A stretch of 64,000 bases of DNA from Bacteroidetes bacterium GWE2_42_24 (GTDB lineage Bacteria; Bacteroidota; Bacteroidia; Bacteroidales; TTA-H9): assembly GCA_001768515.1 (NCBI GenBank), contig MEOA01000054.1:62001-126000 (forward strand). The letters are read 5' to 3'. A program made the translations under genes and the position numbers. How positions within the stretch are numbered: the first letter of the stretch is position 1; each line of letters begins with the position of its first letter. A model generated the notes under the pieces. The model worked only from the letters and a program-made list of their open reading frames with translations, was not told the origin of the DNA and did not search any database. This document shows positions 8,691 to 19,292 of the stretch, in pieces.

Positions 8691-9990
8691 ACAATTCCTG
8701 ACGACCGCTGATCTGCTTCGGTTCTCCGCTTTTCAATGCCAGTTCACGCAGGTCTCCAAGTGTCAGTTTTCCTTCTTCAAAGGCTTTTCCGGAACCGCTA
8801 TCGAATGAGGCATACCGTTCCTTTCGGAGTCTCAGATAATCCGATTCGGTAAGTATCTTGTTGGCGGCCAGTAGTGCCCTGGCAAAGGCATCCATTCCGC
8901 AAATGTGGGCGATGAAGATATCCTCAGGATCGGTAGAGTTTCTTCTGGTTTTGGCGTCGAAGTTGATGCCGCCGTCTTTAAATCCACCAGCTTCGAGAAT
9001 CACGAGCAGGGCTTCGGTGAGTTCGTAAACATTGACAGGAAACTGGTCGGTATCCCAGCCGTTCTGGTAATCGCCTCTGTTGGCATCGATGCTTCCCAGA
9101 AGTCCTGCGTCGGCAGCTACTTGCAGGTCATGCTGGAAGGTATGCTGTGCCAGCGTCGCATGGTTTACCTCGATGTTGAGTTTAAAGTCTTTTTCGAGCC
9201 CGTGTTGGCGCAGGAATCCGACCACGGTAGCAGCGTCGAAGTCGTATTGGTGCTTGGAGGGTTCCATGGGCTTGGGCTCGATCAGGAAGGTTCCCTGCCA
9301 TCCCTGTTTGCGGGCATAGTCGCGGGCCATGGTGAGGAACATGGCCATGTGCTCAAGTTCCCGTTTCATATTGGTGTTGAGCAGACTCGAGTATCCTTCG
9401 CGGCCACCCCAGAAGACATAGTTGGCACCACCCAGTGCGATGGTAGCGTCCAGTGCATTTTTCACCTGAACACCAGCCCATGGCAATACGTGGAAGTCGG
9501 GATTTGTGGCGGCTCCATTCATGAAGCGTTTGTGAGAAAATAAGTTGGCTGTGCCCCATAGTAGTTTTATGCCTGACTCTTCCTGCTTCTGGACGGCGTA
9601 TGTGGTCATGGCCTGGAGCCGTTTCTCTGATTCTAAAATATTATCAGACTCTTCAACCAGATCATAGTCGTGGAAACAATAAAAAGGAATCCCTGTTTTT
9701 GTCATGAATTCAAAGGCGGCATCCATTTTGTATTTTCCCCGGGAGATGGCGTCGGCTCCTTCAAGCCAGGGGAATGATTTGGTTGCAGCGCCAAAGGGGT
9801 CGCTCCCTGTACCTCCCAGTGTATGCCAGTAAGCCATGGCAAACCTGAAAAGCTCTTTCATGGTTTTGTTGCCTATACGTTGATCTTCATTGTAATATCT
9901 GAAAGCCAGCGGGTTTTTTGATTCGCTTCCTTCAAATTTGATTTTGCCAATGCCCGGGAAAAATTCCCTGGGACCTTTAACGATTGTCAT
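8662..9990 (-). CDS. xylA: Xylose isomerase
   Basis: 442 residues, the usual length for a class II enzyme. It converts D-xylose to D-xylulose in the cytosol using divalent metal. Visible motifs are the catalytic-His segment [12 protein letters not shown], the substrate/metal loop [22 protein letters not shown], and the metal-binding [17 protein letters not shown]. The start codon overlaps the xylB stop in an ATGA arrangement (9987-9990), implying translational coupling. Identification is secure. Confidence 0.98.
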   Translation of the reverse strand: MTIVKGPREFFPGIGKIKFEGSESKNPLAFRYYNEDQRIGNKTMKELFRFAMAYWHTLGGTGSDPFGAATKSFPWLEGADAISRGKYKMDAAFEFMTKTGIPFYCFHDYDLVEESDNILESEKRLQAMTTYAVQKQEESGIKLLWGTANLFSHKRFMNGAATNPDFHVLPWAGVQVKNALDATIALGGANYVFWGGREGYSSLLNTNMKRELEHMAMFLTMARDYARKQGWQGTFLIEPKPMEPSKHQYDFDAATVVGFLRQHGLEKDFKLNIEVNHATLAQHTFQHDLQVAADAGLLGSIDANRGDYQNGWDTDQFPVNVYELTEALLVILEAGGFKDGGINFDAKTRRNSTDPEDIFIAHICGMDAFARALLAANKILTESDYLRLRKERYASFDSGSGKAFEEGKLTLGDLRELALKSGEPKQISGRQELYEQLINFYV

Positions 9991-11474
9991 GCTTTATTTA
10001 AATTTTTGGTTAAAAGTTCTTCCCATTTCTTATAGGATTGTTTTATCAAATCAACATCATTTGCGGGGTGAATCGTCCCGACAGATTGGAGGCCTTTGAA
10101 GGCTTCCTCCATATTGGTGTATATGCCCGCACCTACGCCCGCACCTCTGGCAGCACCTTGTGCTCCATCGGTATTGTAGAGTTCGATGGTAGCCCCGGAG
10201 ATGTTGGCTAATGTTTCGGCGAAGATACGGCTTTGGAACATATTTGTCTTACCGGCCCTGATGACACGGATCCCGACACCTGTTTGCTGCATGATTTGCA
10301 TCCCGTACCAGAAGGCGAAAGCAATTCCTTCCTGGGCGGCCCTGAAGAGGTGGGCCTTGCTGTGAATGTTGAAATTCAGGTTATGCCAGCTACAGTTGAT
10401 TTCCTGGTTCCCGAGCATGCGTTCTGCCCCGTTACCGAAGGGAAGTACGAGTAATCCGTCACAACCTGCTTTGACTTGTGCGGCCAGTTCATTGATCGCG
10501 TGATAGCTCATCCCTTCACCGGCGATCTTCCTGACCCATGAGTTCAGGATGCCTGTCCCGTTGATGCACAACAGGACACCATTCCGTATGGCCTCAGGTT
10601 TGCTGTTCACATGCACGAAGGTATTTACACGCGACTGAGGGTCGGTTTCGGTACGCTCTGTGACGCCATATACGACACCGGAAGTGCCTGCCGTAGCTGC
10701 TACTTCACCGGGGAGGAGTACATTCAGTGAGAAGGCGTTATTGGGCTGATCGCCTGCGCGGTAACACACAGGGGTGCCGGGGGCAAGACCTGTCGCGATA
10801 GCTGCCTCAGTTGTTACGCTGCCCTGATGACCAAAGGTCTCGGTCAGTTTTGGCAACATATCCTGACTGATACCATAATGGTTGAGGAGAAAGCCGGCTG
10901 TCTTTTTTTCTTTAAAATCCCACATGATCCCCTCCGACAGACCAGAGATGGTGGTACTGATCTCATCCGTCAGCTTCATGGCAATGAAGTCGCCCGGGAG
11001 CATGATTTTAAAGATCTTTTCAGCTGTTTCCGATTCGTGATCCATGACCCATTTTAGCTTGGAAGCTGTGAAGTTACCGGGGGAGTTGAGCAAGTGGTTC
11101 AGGCATTTCAGGGATCCGATTTGCTGAAAAGCCTTGTTACCTGTTTCCACGGCACGACTGTCGCACCAGATAATGGCATTTCGCAGGACGCGCTGGTCTT
11201 TGTCGACACAAACCAGACCATGCATCTGGTAGGAAATGCCGATGGCCTTAATATCAGTCGGCTCAATGTCGGCCTTCAGAACGGCTTTCTTAATGGCGCT
11301 TTTAGCGTGGTGCCACCATTGCTCAGGATCCTGTTCTGCCCACCCGGCCCGTTGGGCGATGATCTCCATTTCTGTGTCCGGTGCTTGTGCCGATGAACGG
11401 CAAACACCCGTATTTGATTCGAGGATGGATGCTTTGATGGATGAACTGCCAATATCCAGACCTAATATGTACAT
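9987..11474 (-). CDS. xylB: Xylulokinase
   Basis: FGGY-family carbohydrate kinase that phosphorylates D-xylulose, feeding the pentose phosphate pathway. The frame opens upstream at 11576, but the family's N-terminal phosphate-binding motif begins immediately after the ATG at 11474 ([17 protein letters not shown]), so that start was chosen (495 residues). Further motifs are [13 protein letters not shown] with IIWCDSRA, and AGTSGVVYG. It is the first gene of the xylB-xylA-transporter operon. Neighbouring xylA makes D-xylulose the most likely substrate. Confidence 0.96.
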   Translation of the reverse strand: MYILGLDIGSSSIKASILESNTGVCRSSAQAPDTEMEIIAQRAGWAEQDPEQWWHHAKSAIKKAVLKADIEPTDIKAIGISYQMHGLVCVDKDQRVLRNAIIWCDSRAVETGNKAFQQIGSLKCLNHLLNSPGNFTASKLKWVMDHESETAEKIFKIMLPGDFIAMKLTDEISTTISGLSEGIMWDFKEKKTAGFLLNHYGISQDMLPKLTETFGHQGSVTTEAAIATGLAPGTPVCYRAGDQPNNAFSLNVLLPGEVAATAGTSGVVYGVTERTETDPQSRVNTFVHVNSKPEAIRNGVLLCINGTGILNSWVRKIAGEGMSYHAINELAAQVKAGCDGLLVLPFGNGAERMLGNQEINCSWHNLNFNIHSKAHLFRAAQEGIAFAFWYGMQIMQQTGVGIRVIRAGKTNMFQSRIFAETLANISGATIELYNTDGAQGAARGAGVGAGIYTNMEEAFKGLQSVGTIHPANDVDLIKQSYKKWEELLTKNLNKA

Positions 11475-11948
11475 ATTATTTGAAGAATTTATTTTCAAAG
11501 ATTCAAAGATTTTCGGAATATTCAATGTCAATTGCCAGGTTGAAATGGATTCCCCGATTTTTATTGTCAGGGCCAATGGCTTTAATATGGCATTTATGCT
11601 GGGTTGATGAATCGTATAGGTGTTTTGCCACGGAATTCTGACAAAAATTTACTCAATCAGTAAGTAAGTACAGAATAGAAGCATTCACAGTCGCCAACCT
11701 CACTCCCGTATTTTTCAATTCCGGCTTCTTTCGCACGAGGCTGGACAGTTCGATGGCAGTAATTTTGGGGCGTTTCCCTTTGAAATGTATACAACTTGAT
11801 CATGATGTAAAGAATGATGTTGTTGATTCCCCGTATGGTTTCCTGCGAGATGTAAGCTCGTTACCCGGAAGGATTACGATGTTTGCCGGTGTTATATAAA
11901 TTATGTTTTTTAAATGGGGCTTTGTAATCATCTCTTATTAAGGGGTGG
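11475..11948. other. Upstream region of the xylose operon
   Basis: 474 bp. No regulator gene and no clear TAnnTTTG element on the minus strand was found. A 48-codon minus-strand frame at 11657-11803 has no recognisable similarity and is not called as a gene. The xylose operon promoter must lie here, but I cannot place it. Confidence 0.45.
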
Positions 11949-13688
11949 TTATTGCAGAATACACTTTTGGGTGATTATTCCAGAGATAGTGGAGAGTCTG
12001 AAAAAATAGACGCCAGATGGCAATGATGCAGCGTTGAAGCTGATTGTGTGACGACCAGAGGCCTGTTCTCCTTTCACCAGTGACATCATATGCCGACCGT
12101 AGATGTCAAATACAGAGAGGTCAATCGAGCCTGCGTGTTGAAGATGGTAGTTTATGATCGTTGACTGTGAGAGGGGATTAGGTGAAATGGGTTCAAGATA
12201 AAATTCTTTTCCGGCATTGGGTGGTGCCACTATTCCGGCCGAGGCTTTCAGCATTTTGAGGGCATATCGGAGTTCAACGTCAAGGCTGTCAATGTAAAGC
12301 TGATTGATGACGGTATCGTTAACGGGTACCCGGATATCCGGGCTTACACCTCCGGTCATTGTTGAATCGCTGTCAAGCTGAATGATGTAATTTTCGTTCA
12401 TTGACACACCATAGGGATACCTCACGTAGAAGTCAGAGGGGGGCGGGAAGAGGTAATGAGCACGTTCGACCAAAGCAAAGGAACCATTGGTGCCATGAAA
12501 GCCAATGGTTTTGCAGTTGGGTAGTTTACGCAACATCATCGGGATACCTTCTCCCGAACTGATGCTGCGAGGGCCTACAAGTACCATTACCGGCCGGTTG
12601 AACAGAACCCCCTGGGGTTCAGTAAACAAAGTGCCGGGAGGATAAGCAGCATTGGTGTCAAATTCAAGGGTCTGTGGATTGAAATGGGGGATATGCAGAG
12701 GCCATCTTTCGAGGGAGTCGGTATCTGGATTGTACCAACTCTGTTTTTCATACACGGCGTTCTGGTCATAGAAGAAACCAGCCATGGCAGCTGCAAGGGC
12801 GTCATAGCCGCCCATGTTGATTCTGAAGTCGAGCACAAGTCCGGGAGCATCACTGGCAATAAACCCATTGAGCGCGTCCCTGAAGGTGGTGTAGATGGTT
12901 ACTGCGGAAGCCTCATCTCCATAAAGACTGTTGACCTTGATGTATCCATAACCACCGTCCAGAATGGCCGAAGTCACCTCAGGGCCGGTTTCCGCCGGGT
13001 ATAGTGTTGTCTGGTCGAAGGTGGCATATCCGTCATCTACAGCCGTGAGCACTGCCGTTACTGGTGTTGTGGATCCCCTGTTGGTGAATTTGACCTTCAT
13101 GGAAGCCCCTACTGGCGCCCTTCCGATCAGCCGGTTTTGATTCATCTTCCGGAACTCATGGGTGGCTGGTACCAGATCAGCCCATCGGGTAGGAACGGTA
13201 TCCAATACACTTTGCACGGGATGATCGTTAATTTCTAAAAGTTCGGCCCCGAATAACATGCCTGCCTGAGCAGCAGGAGAACCGGGGTTGATTAGTCTTA
13301 CCAGAATGCGGCCATCATCGGTTCCAATAACTGTAAACCCATAACTACCTCCTATCTCACGGTATCGGGCTGCTGCCCTGATGGCTACCCAGCCATGCCG
13401 GACATTGGTATGTCCATCATGGATGCCATCGATGTAGGAAGCCATTGCAATATAGAAGGCGGTAGTATCATCAGTAGTGCCTGCAGCGATTATCTTTGGC
13501 CTGATGGCTCCGTTCAGAGAATCCCAGTCGATTGCTTTCCAATCGCCCATGGGGTACCAGACTGAAAAAACCTGGTGCATCGAATCGTAAGCCTGGACGA
13601 ATCCATTGGTTTGCGCAGAAGAAATACCAGCAAGCATCATAAAGAGGCTGGTGATGGTGATGAGCTTATTAATCTGTTTGTTTATCAT
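11949..13688 (-). CDS. Secreted S41-family peptidase with T9SS type A sorting domain
   Basis: 579 residues. A hydrophobic N-terminal signal peptide ends near residue 25. A PDZ-like region (about 110-170, with INPGSPAAQAGM) precedes the S41 catalytic core (about 240-450): DGGYGYIKVNS, LVLDFRINMGGYD and the putative nucleophile region VGPRSISSGEG. Residues about 500-579 form a Por-secretion-type domain (ISPNPLSQSTIINYHLQ ... LPSGVYFFRLS), so the mature protein is exported by T9SS and anchored or released at the surface. Substrate unknown. It appears to be transcribed alone, with about 300 bp upstream. Confidence 0.9.
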   Translation of the reverse strand: MINKQINKLITITSLFMMLAGISSAQTNGFVQAYDSMHQVFSVWYPMGDWKAIDWDSLNGAIRPKIIAAGTTDDTTAFYIAMASYIDGIHDGHTNVRHGWVAIRAAARYREIGGSYGFTVIGTDDGRILVRLINPGSPAAQAGMLFGAELLEINDHPVQSVLDTVPTRWADLVPATHEFRKMNQNRLIGRAPVGASMKVKFTNRGSTTPVTAVLTAVDDGYATFDQTTLYPAETGPEVTSAILDGGYGYIKVNSLYGDEASAVTIYTTFRDALNGFIASDAPGLVLDFRINMGGYDALAAAMAGFFYDQNAVYEKQSWYNPDTDSLERWPLHIPHFNPQTLEFDTNAAYPPGTLFTEPQGVLFNRPVMVLVGPRSISSGEGIPMMLRKLPNCKTIGFHGTNGSFALVERAHYLFPPPSDFYVRYPYGVSMNENYIIQLDSDSTMTGGVSPDIRVPVNDTVINQLYIDSLDVELRYALKMLKASAGIVAPPNAGKEFYLEPISPNPLSQSTIINYHLQHAGSIDLSVFDIYGRHMMSLVKGEQASGRHTISFNAASLPSGVYFFRLSTISGIITQKCILQ

Positions 13689-13986
13689 TGTTTGTTATTT
13701 TGAATGTGGAAACAAGATATTACCATTTGAAAGATTTCATTGCTGAGTGAAATGTGGCTTCATGTCGATCTGTTCTTATTGATTTTTGTAACAATAATTA
13801 GTTTTCTGATCGTAGTCCTCTCTCGGGATAAATAGCCACGATAATTTTGATCGTATCATAGTTTGTTTGGATTGTCCGGAATGAGGTAACTGCGACTTTT
13901 TTCATGTTTTGGTGAGTCACTGCAATATAGATTGCCATGCATCGGCCAACACTCCTCATCTGGCAGGTATGGCAGGGTCTGTATTG

Positions 13987-15231
13987 TTAATTGTGTTTGC
14001 CTGCACTATATATTATTCCTGAGAATTGATTAAAGAGCCCGGTGGTTGCCGGGTGGTTGAATGGAACATATTGTGTATATATGGATGCAGCAATACCTGA
14101 AGCAAAATCAATATAAAAGTACGAATTCATCATGCCACCCCAGAAAACGGTGCCCGCCTTTCTTCCATAGGTGGTTGTGTCGTTATCGATGGCCCACCCA
14201 ATCCCCCATTTGTCGTTTAAGGTTAACAGTCCCCTGAAATCACAGCATGAAGAACCAAAGTAAGCATCGGCTATGTCAATGGTAACATCACCAATCTGGT
14301 TGGAGGTCATTTCGCTGACAGTACTATCGGAAAGTATCCGCACACCGTCGAGTTGTCCGCCGTTTAGGAGGCATTGCAATAATCTTGTGAAATCGGCAGG
14401 TGAAGAAAAGAGACCACCTCCCGGGTTGAATTTTGTGATCACAATCGTTGGAATTCTTTCAGGATACTCTGTCAGGGGCTGTTTCCCATCTATTCCCCTT
14501 TGACCTCTTGATACAATGAACTGCTTCAAGGAATCGGGAACGTTGAACCAGGTTCTGCTCATACCCAGCGGGCCGGTAATGTATTTTCTGAAGTATGTTT
14601 CCAGATCCATGCCTGAAAGCTTTTCTACGAGCCTGCCTGTCCAGTTGAGACTGGTTCCGTATAGGAATCCGGTACCGCTTTCGAACTGCCGGGGAAGGTC
14701 TTTATAGCGCCATCCGGTGGTGTCGAAATTTGACAGTGCCTTGCTGGTAAATGTGTAACCAAAACCTGAGGTGTGGGTCAGCAGTTGACGTAAGGTTACA
14801 GGGTTGGTCCCCTTAACTGGTACACCGTTTTTTATAACAGGAATGGCTGCCATCTCGGGAAGTATATCTGAGAGATCATCATCAAGGCCGATGAGGTTGC
14901 GCTCTACCAGTTGCATTGCGGCTATACTTGTCACCAGCTTGGTCATGGAATAGATACGGAAAATATGATTGGTGGTTACCGCACCTTCTTCGTCCCATAT
15001 GGCGTTTCCCTTGGTATAGGCAACGGATTGCCCATCTTTGTTGATCGCTATTGCCACCACGGCCGGCAGATCGCTTGCCTGCATGGCTTCATTCATGAGG
15101 AGGTTGACGGTTTGCTGCGTCGGAAAAGCTGACTGACCAATCGCGTTTGAGGCAAATAGCAGACAGGTGGTGAAGCCAAGGGGCAGCATCGTGCTGAACA
15201 GTCTGCGATATAATTTGCCGGTTTGTTTCAT
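13987..15231 (-). CDS. Exported serine hydrolase, beta-lactamase/PBP-like family
   Basis: 414 residues with a signal peptide in the first ~33 residues. The catalytic SxxK motif is SMTK in RIYSMTKLVTSIAAM (around residue 95). LYGTSLNWTGRLVEKLSG supplies the family's Tyr-containing motif, and LTHTSGFGY is typical of the class C beta-lactamase/esterase fold. These proteins are usually esterases or peptidases rather than true beta-lactamases, and the substrate cannot be inferred. A candidate -7 element lies at 15347-15354. Confidence 0.85.
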   Translation of the reverse strand: MKQTGKLYRRLFSTMLPLGFTTCLLFASNAIGQSAFPTQQTVNLLMNEAMQASDLPAVVAIAINKDGQSVAYTKGNAIWDEEGAVTTNHIFRIYSMTKLVTSIAAMQLVERNLIGLDDDLSDILPEMAAIPVIKNGVPVKGTNPVTLRQLLTHTSGFGYTFTSKALSNFDTTGWRYKDLPRQFESGTGFLYGTSLNWTGRLVEKLSGMDLETYFRKYITGPLGMSRTWFNVPDSLKQFIVSRGQRGIDGKQPLTEYPERIPTIVITKFNPGGGLFSSPADFTRLLQCLLNGGQLDGVRILSDSTVSEMTSNQIGDVTIDIADAYFGSSCCDFRGLLTLNDKWGIGWAIDNDTTTYGRKAGTVFWGGMMNSYFYIDFASGIAASIYTQYVPFNHPATTGLFNQFSGIIYSAGKHN

Positions 15232-15346
15232 CTGATGTTAATTATGAGTGGTTGATATGTTTTTTGACTTTTTCTTCAAAAGTTCTGATAAACTAACCTT
15301 GGTTTTTGACATACTCTAAAGATTTCCTTTCTGATAAATTTGTAAT

Positions 15347-15354
15347 CAAAGATA
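15347..15354 (-). promoter_or_regulatory. Candidate -7 element for the serine hydrolase gene
   Basis: Plus strand CAAAGATA equals TATCTTTG on the minus strand, matching TAnnTTTG. It lies 116 bp upstream of the start codon at 15231, in the gap after the sialidase-like gene. Confidence 0.35.
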
Positions 15355-15381
15355 TTGAAAGCCATCTGAATTTATCTGCTT

Positions 15382-16428
15382 TTAAAGATTTTCTATTTTC
15401 AAGGCCAGATGTTTGATTGATGTCCGGTTATAGGTATAGGAGATGTGAACTACGTCATCACTGGCTTGTATTACTGCCGGATAGCTGAACTCACCTGTGG
15501 GTTGATCTTCTGCCCTGAAAACCTCTGTCCAGGTTTTACCATCTTCAGAAACTGAAATAGACAGGCGATTTCGTCCATTCCACCAGTCCTTACCACTGGT
15601 ATCCGGATTTGCAACCAGCAACTGTAGTCCATTTTTCAGGGTCAGTGCATCGATTCCTGAATTGGGATTGGGGATACTGGTCTTTTGAAGGGATGTCCAA
15701 CTGAGACCATCATCCTCTGAAAAGCTTTCCATGATAAAGTTCTGGTTGCTACGGCAGAGTGCCTGAATGGTGCCGTCGGGAAGAACAATAAGTGCTGGTT
15801 GAATGACTTTGGCCGGGTTAGCAGTATCAACCGGGATGAGGGTCCACGTCTTTCCGTGGTCATCAGATCGTTCGATGAAGACCTGCCAGCGGTTGGTCGT
15901 TTCGGTGCTTGACGGATTGAGCCATGTTTCTGAAGGTGTGATCAGCGGTTTATTTTTAATTGGCCCCAGGTTAGGATTCAATGCGATGGGTTTACTCCAT
16001 GATTGTCCCTGATCGGAAGAGGTAACCACCATACCGCTCCATTCACGGGGTGAAGGGCCTTGCTTGTAATAGAGGTAAATCGTTGGATCACCCGGGTTAA
16101 ATAACACGGGATTCCAGCAGGGGATGGGGGGCAGTGTATTGTTGCTGCCACATATTGTTTTAACCGGCTGGCTCCATTGGCCATGGGCTTTTATAGCACT
16201 CCAGATACAGACATCATCAGCCCCCTCATAGTCGCCCCCGAACCAGGCAGCGAGTATATCACCCTTTCCGTTTTCGACTAAAGTTGAAGCGTGGCATTGC
16301 TTGAATGGGGCCTCCTGAAAAATGAATTCCTGCGAAAGAACTTCCACATGGTATTTTTGCTGTGCTGTTGTGGTTATCAGAATTAACAACAACAAAATAA
16401 GGACGCAGGCCGCTGGTTTTAAACACAT
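15382..16428 (-). CDS. Sialidase-like BNR-repeat protein, exported
   Basis: 348 residues with a strongly hydrophobic signal peptide (first ~22). The N-terminal QCHASTLVENGKGDILAAWFGG is characteristic of the BNR_2/sialidase-like fold. Four Asp-box motifs of the S-x-D-x-G-x-x-W type are visible: SSDQGQSW, RSDDHGKTW, SEDDGLSW and SEDGKTW. This indicates a six-bladed beta propeller. It may be a glycoside hydrolase, but true sialidase activity is not assured because I do not see the FRIP motif. No carbohydrate-utilisation (SusCD) genes are nearby. Confidence 0.8.
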   Translation of the reverse strand: MCLKPAACVLILLLLILITTTAQQKYHVEVLSQEFIFQEAPFKQCHASTLVENGKGDILAAWFGGDYEGADDVCIWSAIKAHGQWSQPVKTICGSNNTLPPIPCWNPVLFNPGDPTIYLYYKQGPSPREWSGMVVTSSDQGQSWSKPIALNPNLGPIKNKPLITPSETWLNPSSTETTNRWQVFIERSDDHGKTWTLIPVDTANPAKVIQPALIVLPDGTIQALCRSNQNFIMESFSEDDGLSWTSLQKTSIPNPNSGIDALTLKNGLQLLVANPDTSGKDWWNGRNRLSISVSEDGKTWTEVFRAEDQPTGEFSYPAVIQASDDVVHISYTYNRTSIKHLALKIENL

Positions 16429-16485
16429 AGGTTAATGTTGCGCTATTGATTGTAACTGCATGATTTCAGGAAACCAATCCACTGT

Positions 16486-17280
16486 TCATTTTCCAAGACG
16501 AAGAATTTTAAATGCCCCCTGAGTAACAAGGCCGAAAACAATGGTGCCGGCAACCAGATCGGGTATGCCCGAATTCAACAAGAGAACGAGTAACCCAGCT
16601 ATGATGACCCCGATGTTTGCGATTATGTCGTAGGAAGTGAAGATCATGGTGGCTTTCATGTGGGCTTCTTCTTTTCCGTCTGCCTTTTGCAGGAGCAACA
16701 GGCAGATGGCATTGGCAACTAACGCCAATGCAGACACGATTATCATGATAGTGAAGTCAGGGAGTTGCCCTTTATCTAAAACACGTCTGACGACTTCTAT
16801 ATAGCCAAGAAAGGCCAGTGTAAGCTGGAAGTAACCGGCCAGCCGGGCTATTTTTTTCTGTTTGATAAGATTTTTGCCTACAGCCAGGATACTGATCCCA
16901 TATACAAAAGCATCAGCCAGCATATCAAGGCTGTCGGCTACAAGCCCCATCGATCTGGAGATAAGTCCTGTTGTAGCCTCGATCACGAAAAAAATCAGAT
17001 TGATGGCAAAGACTGTCCATAACACCCGACTTTGGTTTGAGGGCTTATCAAATGCCAATTTATCGGTTTTTTCTGTCGAGAGAATCTTGCTGCCAAAGTT
17101 TAACCCGGCAAGCCTGGCCTCGATCTCCTTCAGCCTGCCCTGATGATAAATGGTCAGTCTTCGGTTTGAAATGTCAAATTCAAGGTATTCAATGCCTGGG
17201 TTGCCCTCAAGTTTCATCCGGATTAACCGTTCCTCTGAAGGACAATCCATCTTCGAAATTAAAAACAGTGTTTTATCCAT
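16486..17280 (-). CDS. Cation efflux (CDF-type) protein with N-terminal HMA-like domain
   Basis: About 264 residues from the ATG at 17280; an upstream TTG at 17298 would add six residues. Residues about 1-75 form a small HMA-like domain with MDCPSEE, a variant metal-binding motif with one cysteine. The rest contains five or six membrane segments with CDF features: LVADSLDMLADAFVYG in TM2, and SYDIIANIGVIIAGLL replacing the usual HxxxD of TM5. Probably exports a divalent metal; which one is unclear. A phenylalanine sits where YiiP-type proteins have the His, so specificity likely differs from zinc exporters. Confidence 0.8.
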   Translation of the reverse strand: MDKTLFLISKMDCPSEERLIRMKLEGNPGIEYLEFDISNRRLTIYHQGRLKEIEARLAGLNFGSKILSTEKTDKLAFDKPSNQSRVLWTVFAINLIFFVIEATTGLISRSMGLVADSLDMLADAFVYGISILAVGKNLIKQKKIARLAGYFQLTLAFLGYIEVVRRVLDKGQLPDFTIMIIVSALALVANAICLLLLQKADGKEEAHMKATMIFTSYDIIANIGVIIAGLLVLLLNSGIPDLVAGTIVFGLVTQGAFKILRLGK

Positions 17281-17474
17281 GCCCTGGTGTGAATTCAATG
17301 GATGTCAAAAAATGCAGTGACGGAGGTTTGTGATATTGTATTTATCAGCCAGAACTATATTAATGTTAATACTTTCAGTTACATGTAGCAGGTTCATGAT
17401 GGTTTTTCGCAGGAAATGTCTGTTTGTGCATCTGTTCCTCAGCGTAAAAACAGGTTTTGGGTGCGTTTGGGCGA

Positions 17475-18728
17475 TTAGTGGTTTAAGCTCGCCACAGCTT
17501 CCGGGTCGTGCTTGTGCTTGAAAAACAGGGCAAACAGAATGGCAACAACCAACGAGTAACCTGCAAAGGCGAGCCAGATTCCCTGCCAATCGAACTGCCC
17601 GTCGGCCATAAGGAAGTATTTGTCGATTACGATACCACTAAGCCGGCTTCCCAGAAAAGCGCCAAAGCCATTGGTCATCATCATGAACAATCCCTGTGCA
17701 CTGGCTCTGATACGTTGGTCGCTCTGTGTTTCGACAAACAGTGACCCTGAAATGTTAAAGAAATCGAAGGCCATTCCGTAAATGATACACGACAGAAAGA
17801 TCATCCACAAATTTGCTGCAGGATCACCATAGGCAAACAGCCCAAAACGAAATATCCAGGCAATCATGCTGAAAAGCATAACCTTTTTAATGCCAAATCG
17901 CTTCAGAAAGAAGGGGATGGTGAGGATAAACAACGTCTCTGATATCTGGGAGATCGACATGATGATGGCGGGATACTTCACAGCAACCAAATCCTTGAAG
18001 GCATCCACATTGGCGAAGTCGTGGAGAAAGGTGTCTCCGTATGCATTGGTAAGTTGTAAAGATGCCCCGAGGAGCATCGCAAAAACAAAAAATAAGGCCA
18101 TCTTCGTGCTTTTGAACAAGGCGAAAGCATTGAGCCCAAGTGCTTCTACAAAAGTTTTTTTGTGGCCTTTCCCAAGCGGGGCGCAGGAGGGTAATGTAAA
18201 GGCATAGAGACCCAGGAAGAGTGATGCTGCCGATGCAACATAGAACTGCATGGCCGAAGTCTCGAATCCTGAGAGGCTGATGGTCCAGAGAGCAACAATA
18301 AATCCGACTGTTCCCCAAACCCTGATGGGCGGGTATTCCTTCACAATATCCATCCCCTTGCTTCGCATCGATGAATAGCATACCGTGATGGAAAGTGCTA
18401 TGGTTGGCATGTAGAAAATCATATTAATCAGCATCACCCAGAACATCACAGAGGGATCATTAACCATCGGAACAGTGAACAACAGAATTGCTCCCATGAT
18501 GTGGAATATCCCGTAAAGTTTCTCGGCGTTGATCCACCTGTCGGCTACTATCCCGGCAATGGCAGGCATGAATAGTGAAGCGATACCCATGGTAGAAAAA
18601 ATGGCCCCAAATTCTGTACCCGACCATTGTTTCGTTTGAAACCAATAGGCTCCTATTGTTAATAGCCATGAACCCCAAATAAAAAACTGCAGAAAGTTCA
18701 TTAAAACAAGCCGATTCTTGATGTTCAT
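17475..18728 (-). CDS. Nucleoside permease (MFS, nucleoside:H+ symporter family)
   Basis: 417 residues with about 12 membrane segments. The N-terminus (LVLMNFLQFFIWGSWLLTIGAYW) and the internal segment MIFYMPTIALSITVCYSS match the NupG/XapB family. It probably imports nucleosides at the inner membrane. No nucleoside-catabolic gene is adjacent, though an AMP nucleosidase lies further along. Two candidate -7 elements lie about 45 and 54 bp upstream. Confidence 0.85.
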   Translation of the reverse strand: MNIKNRLVLMNFLQFFIWGSWLLTIGAYWFQTKQWSGTEFGAIFSTMGIASLFMPAIAGIVADRWINAEKLYGIFHIMGAILLFTVPMVNDPSVMFWVMLINMIFYMPTIALSITVCYSSMRSKGMDIVKEYPPIRVWGTVGFIVALWTISLSGFETSAMQFYVASAASLFLGLYAFTLPSCAPLGKGHKKTFVEALGLNAFALFKSTKMALFFVFAMLLGASLQLTNAYGDTFLHDFANVDAFKDLVAVKYPAIIMSISQISETLFILTIPFFLKRFGIKKVMLFSMIAWIFRFGLFAYGDPAANLWMIFLSCIIYGMAFDFFNISGSLFVETQSDQRIRASAQGLFMMMTNGFGAFLGSRLSGIVIDKYFLMADGQFDWQGIWLAFAGYSLVVAILFALFFKHKHDPEAVASLNH

Positions 18729-18769
18729 AAAGATTTACTTAATTGTCATTTTCAGATTTGAAATACAAG

Positions 18770-18777
18770 CAAAAATA
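18770..18777 (-). promoter_or_regulatory. Candidate -7 element for the nucleoside permease gene
   Basis: Plus strand CAAAAATA equals TATTTTTG on the minus strand (TAnnTTTG). A second match, CAAAATTA, lies immediately beyond at 18779-18786. Start codon at 18728. Confidence 0.45.
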
Positions 18778-19087
18778 ACAAAATTATGACAGTACATCTA
18801 TTGGTGTGATCGTGGCAGTAGAGAGGAACTCAATTTGATCTTCTCTGCTATCAATACCATAAAAGCTGACAATCGCATGTCCTCACTTTATGTGCATCGA
18901 ACCGGAAACTGTTGGGGGTGTTTTAATTTGAATAGTGCTGAATGATTGGGTAATAACAATGCTGCCGACAGCGGCTATGTACTATTTTCCGCCCCCATGA
19001 TTCAATCCCGATTTCGGTTAAATCCCGCATTATTCTACAACATGATAGTTATTGTCAGATACCTGACACACAGTGGGCATACATATT

Positions 19088-19180
19088 GTCGGTTCGAAGT
19101 AGCTTCGAACCGGCTTCATAATCCGTTTGTAGCTCGTTCGTCTTTTTACGAATGGACAGCGAATCAGCTTTGAAGAAGCT
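19088..19180. repeat. Three consecutive small hairpins
   Basis: CGGTTCGAAG (19090-19099) pairs perfectly with CTTCGAACCG (19103-19112) around a TAG loop. TTCGT (19137-19141) pairs with ACGAA (19148-19152) and extends through wobble pairs. AGCTT (19166-19170) pairs with AAGCT (19176-19180). Three stems in 93 bp suggests a structured transcript or a palindromic repeat cluster. Confidence 0.45.
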
Positions 19181-19251
19181 ATGAATGAAGTTTAACTAAG
19201 GTGTAACTTGTGTCTGAAGAAGAGAAGAATAGCTTTTCAAAAAGAGGTTCA

Positions 19252-19292
19252 ACCGGTATTTGCGTGAAACAACCGGAAAGCCAAATACCGGT
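19252..19292. repeat. 11-bp perfect inverted repeat
   Basis: ACCGGTATTTG at 19252-19262 pairs with CAAATACCGGT at 19282-19292 across a 19-nt spacer. It could be a regulator operator or an RNA hairpin. It lies about 1 kb upstream of the aldolase gene. Confidence 0.5.

Noticed and set aside
8905-9543. 212-codon plus-strand frame opposite xylA
   Set aside because: It is antisense to a securely identified gene and has no domain; such long frames arise from codon bias in the opposite strand.
11657-11803. 48-codon minus-strand frame upstream of the xylose operon
   Set aside because: Short, no known family and no promoter or conserved context; kept only as a note in the intergenic entry.
15382-16428. 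Polysaccharide utilisation locus
   Set aside because: The sialidase-like gene has no SusC/SusD pair or other glycan genes near it, so no locus was called.
19088-19112. tRNA gene
   Set aside because: The GGTTCGAA sequence resembles a T-arm, but no acceptor, D or anticodon arm can be folded around it.
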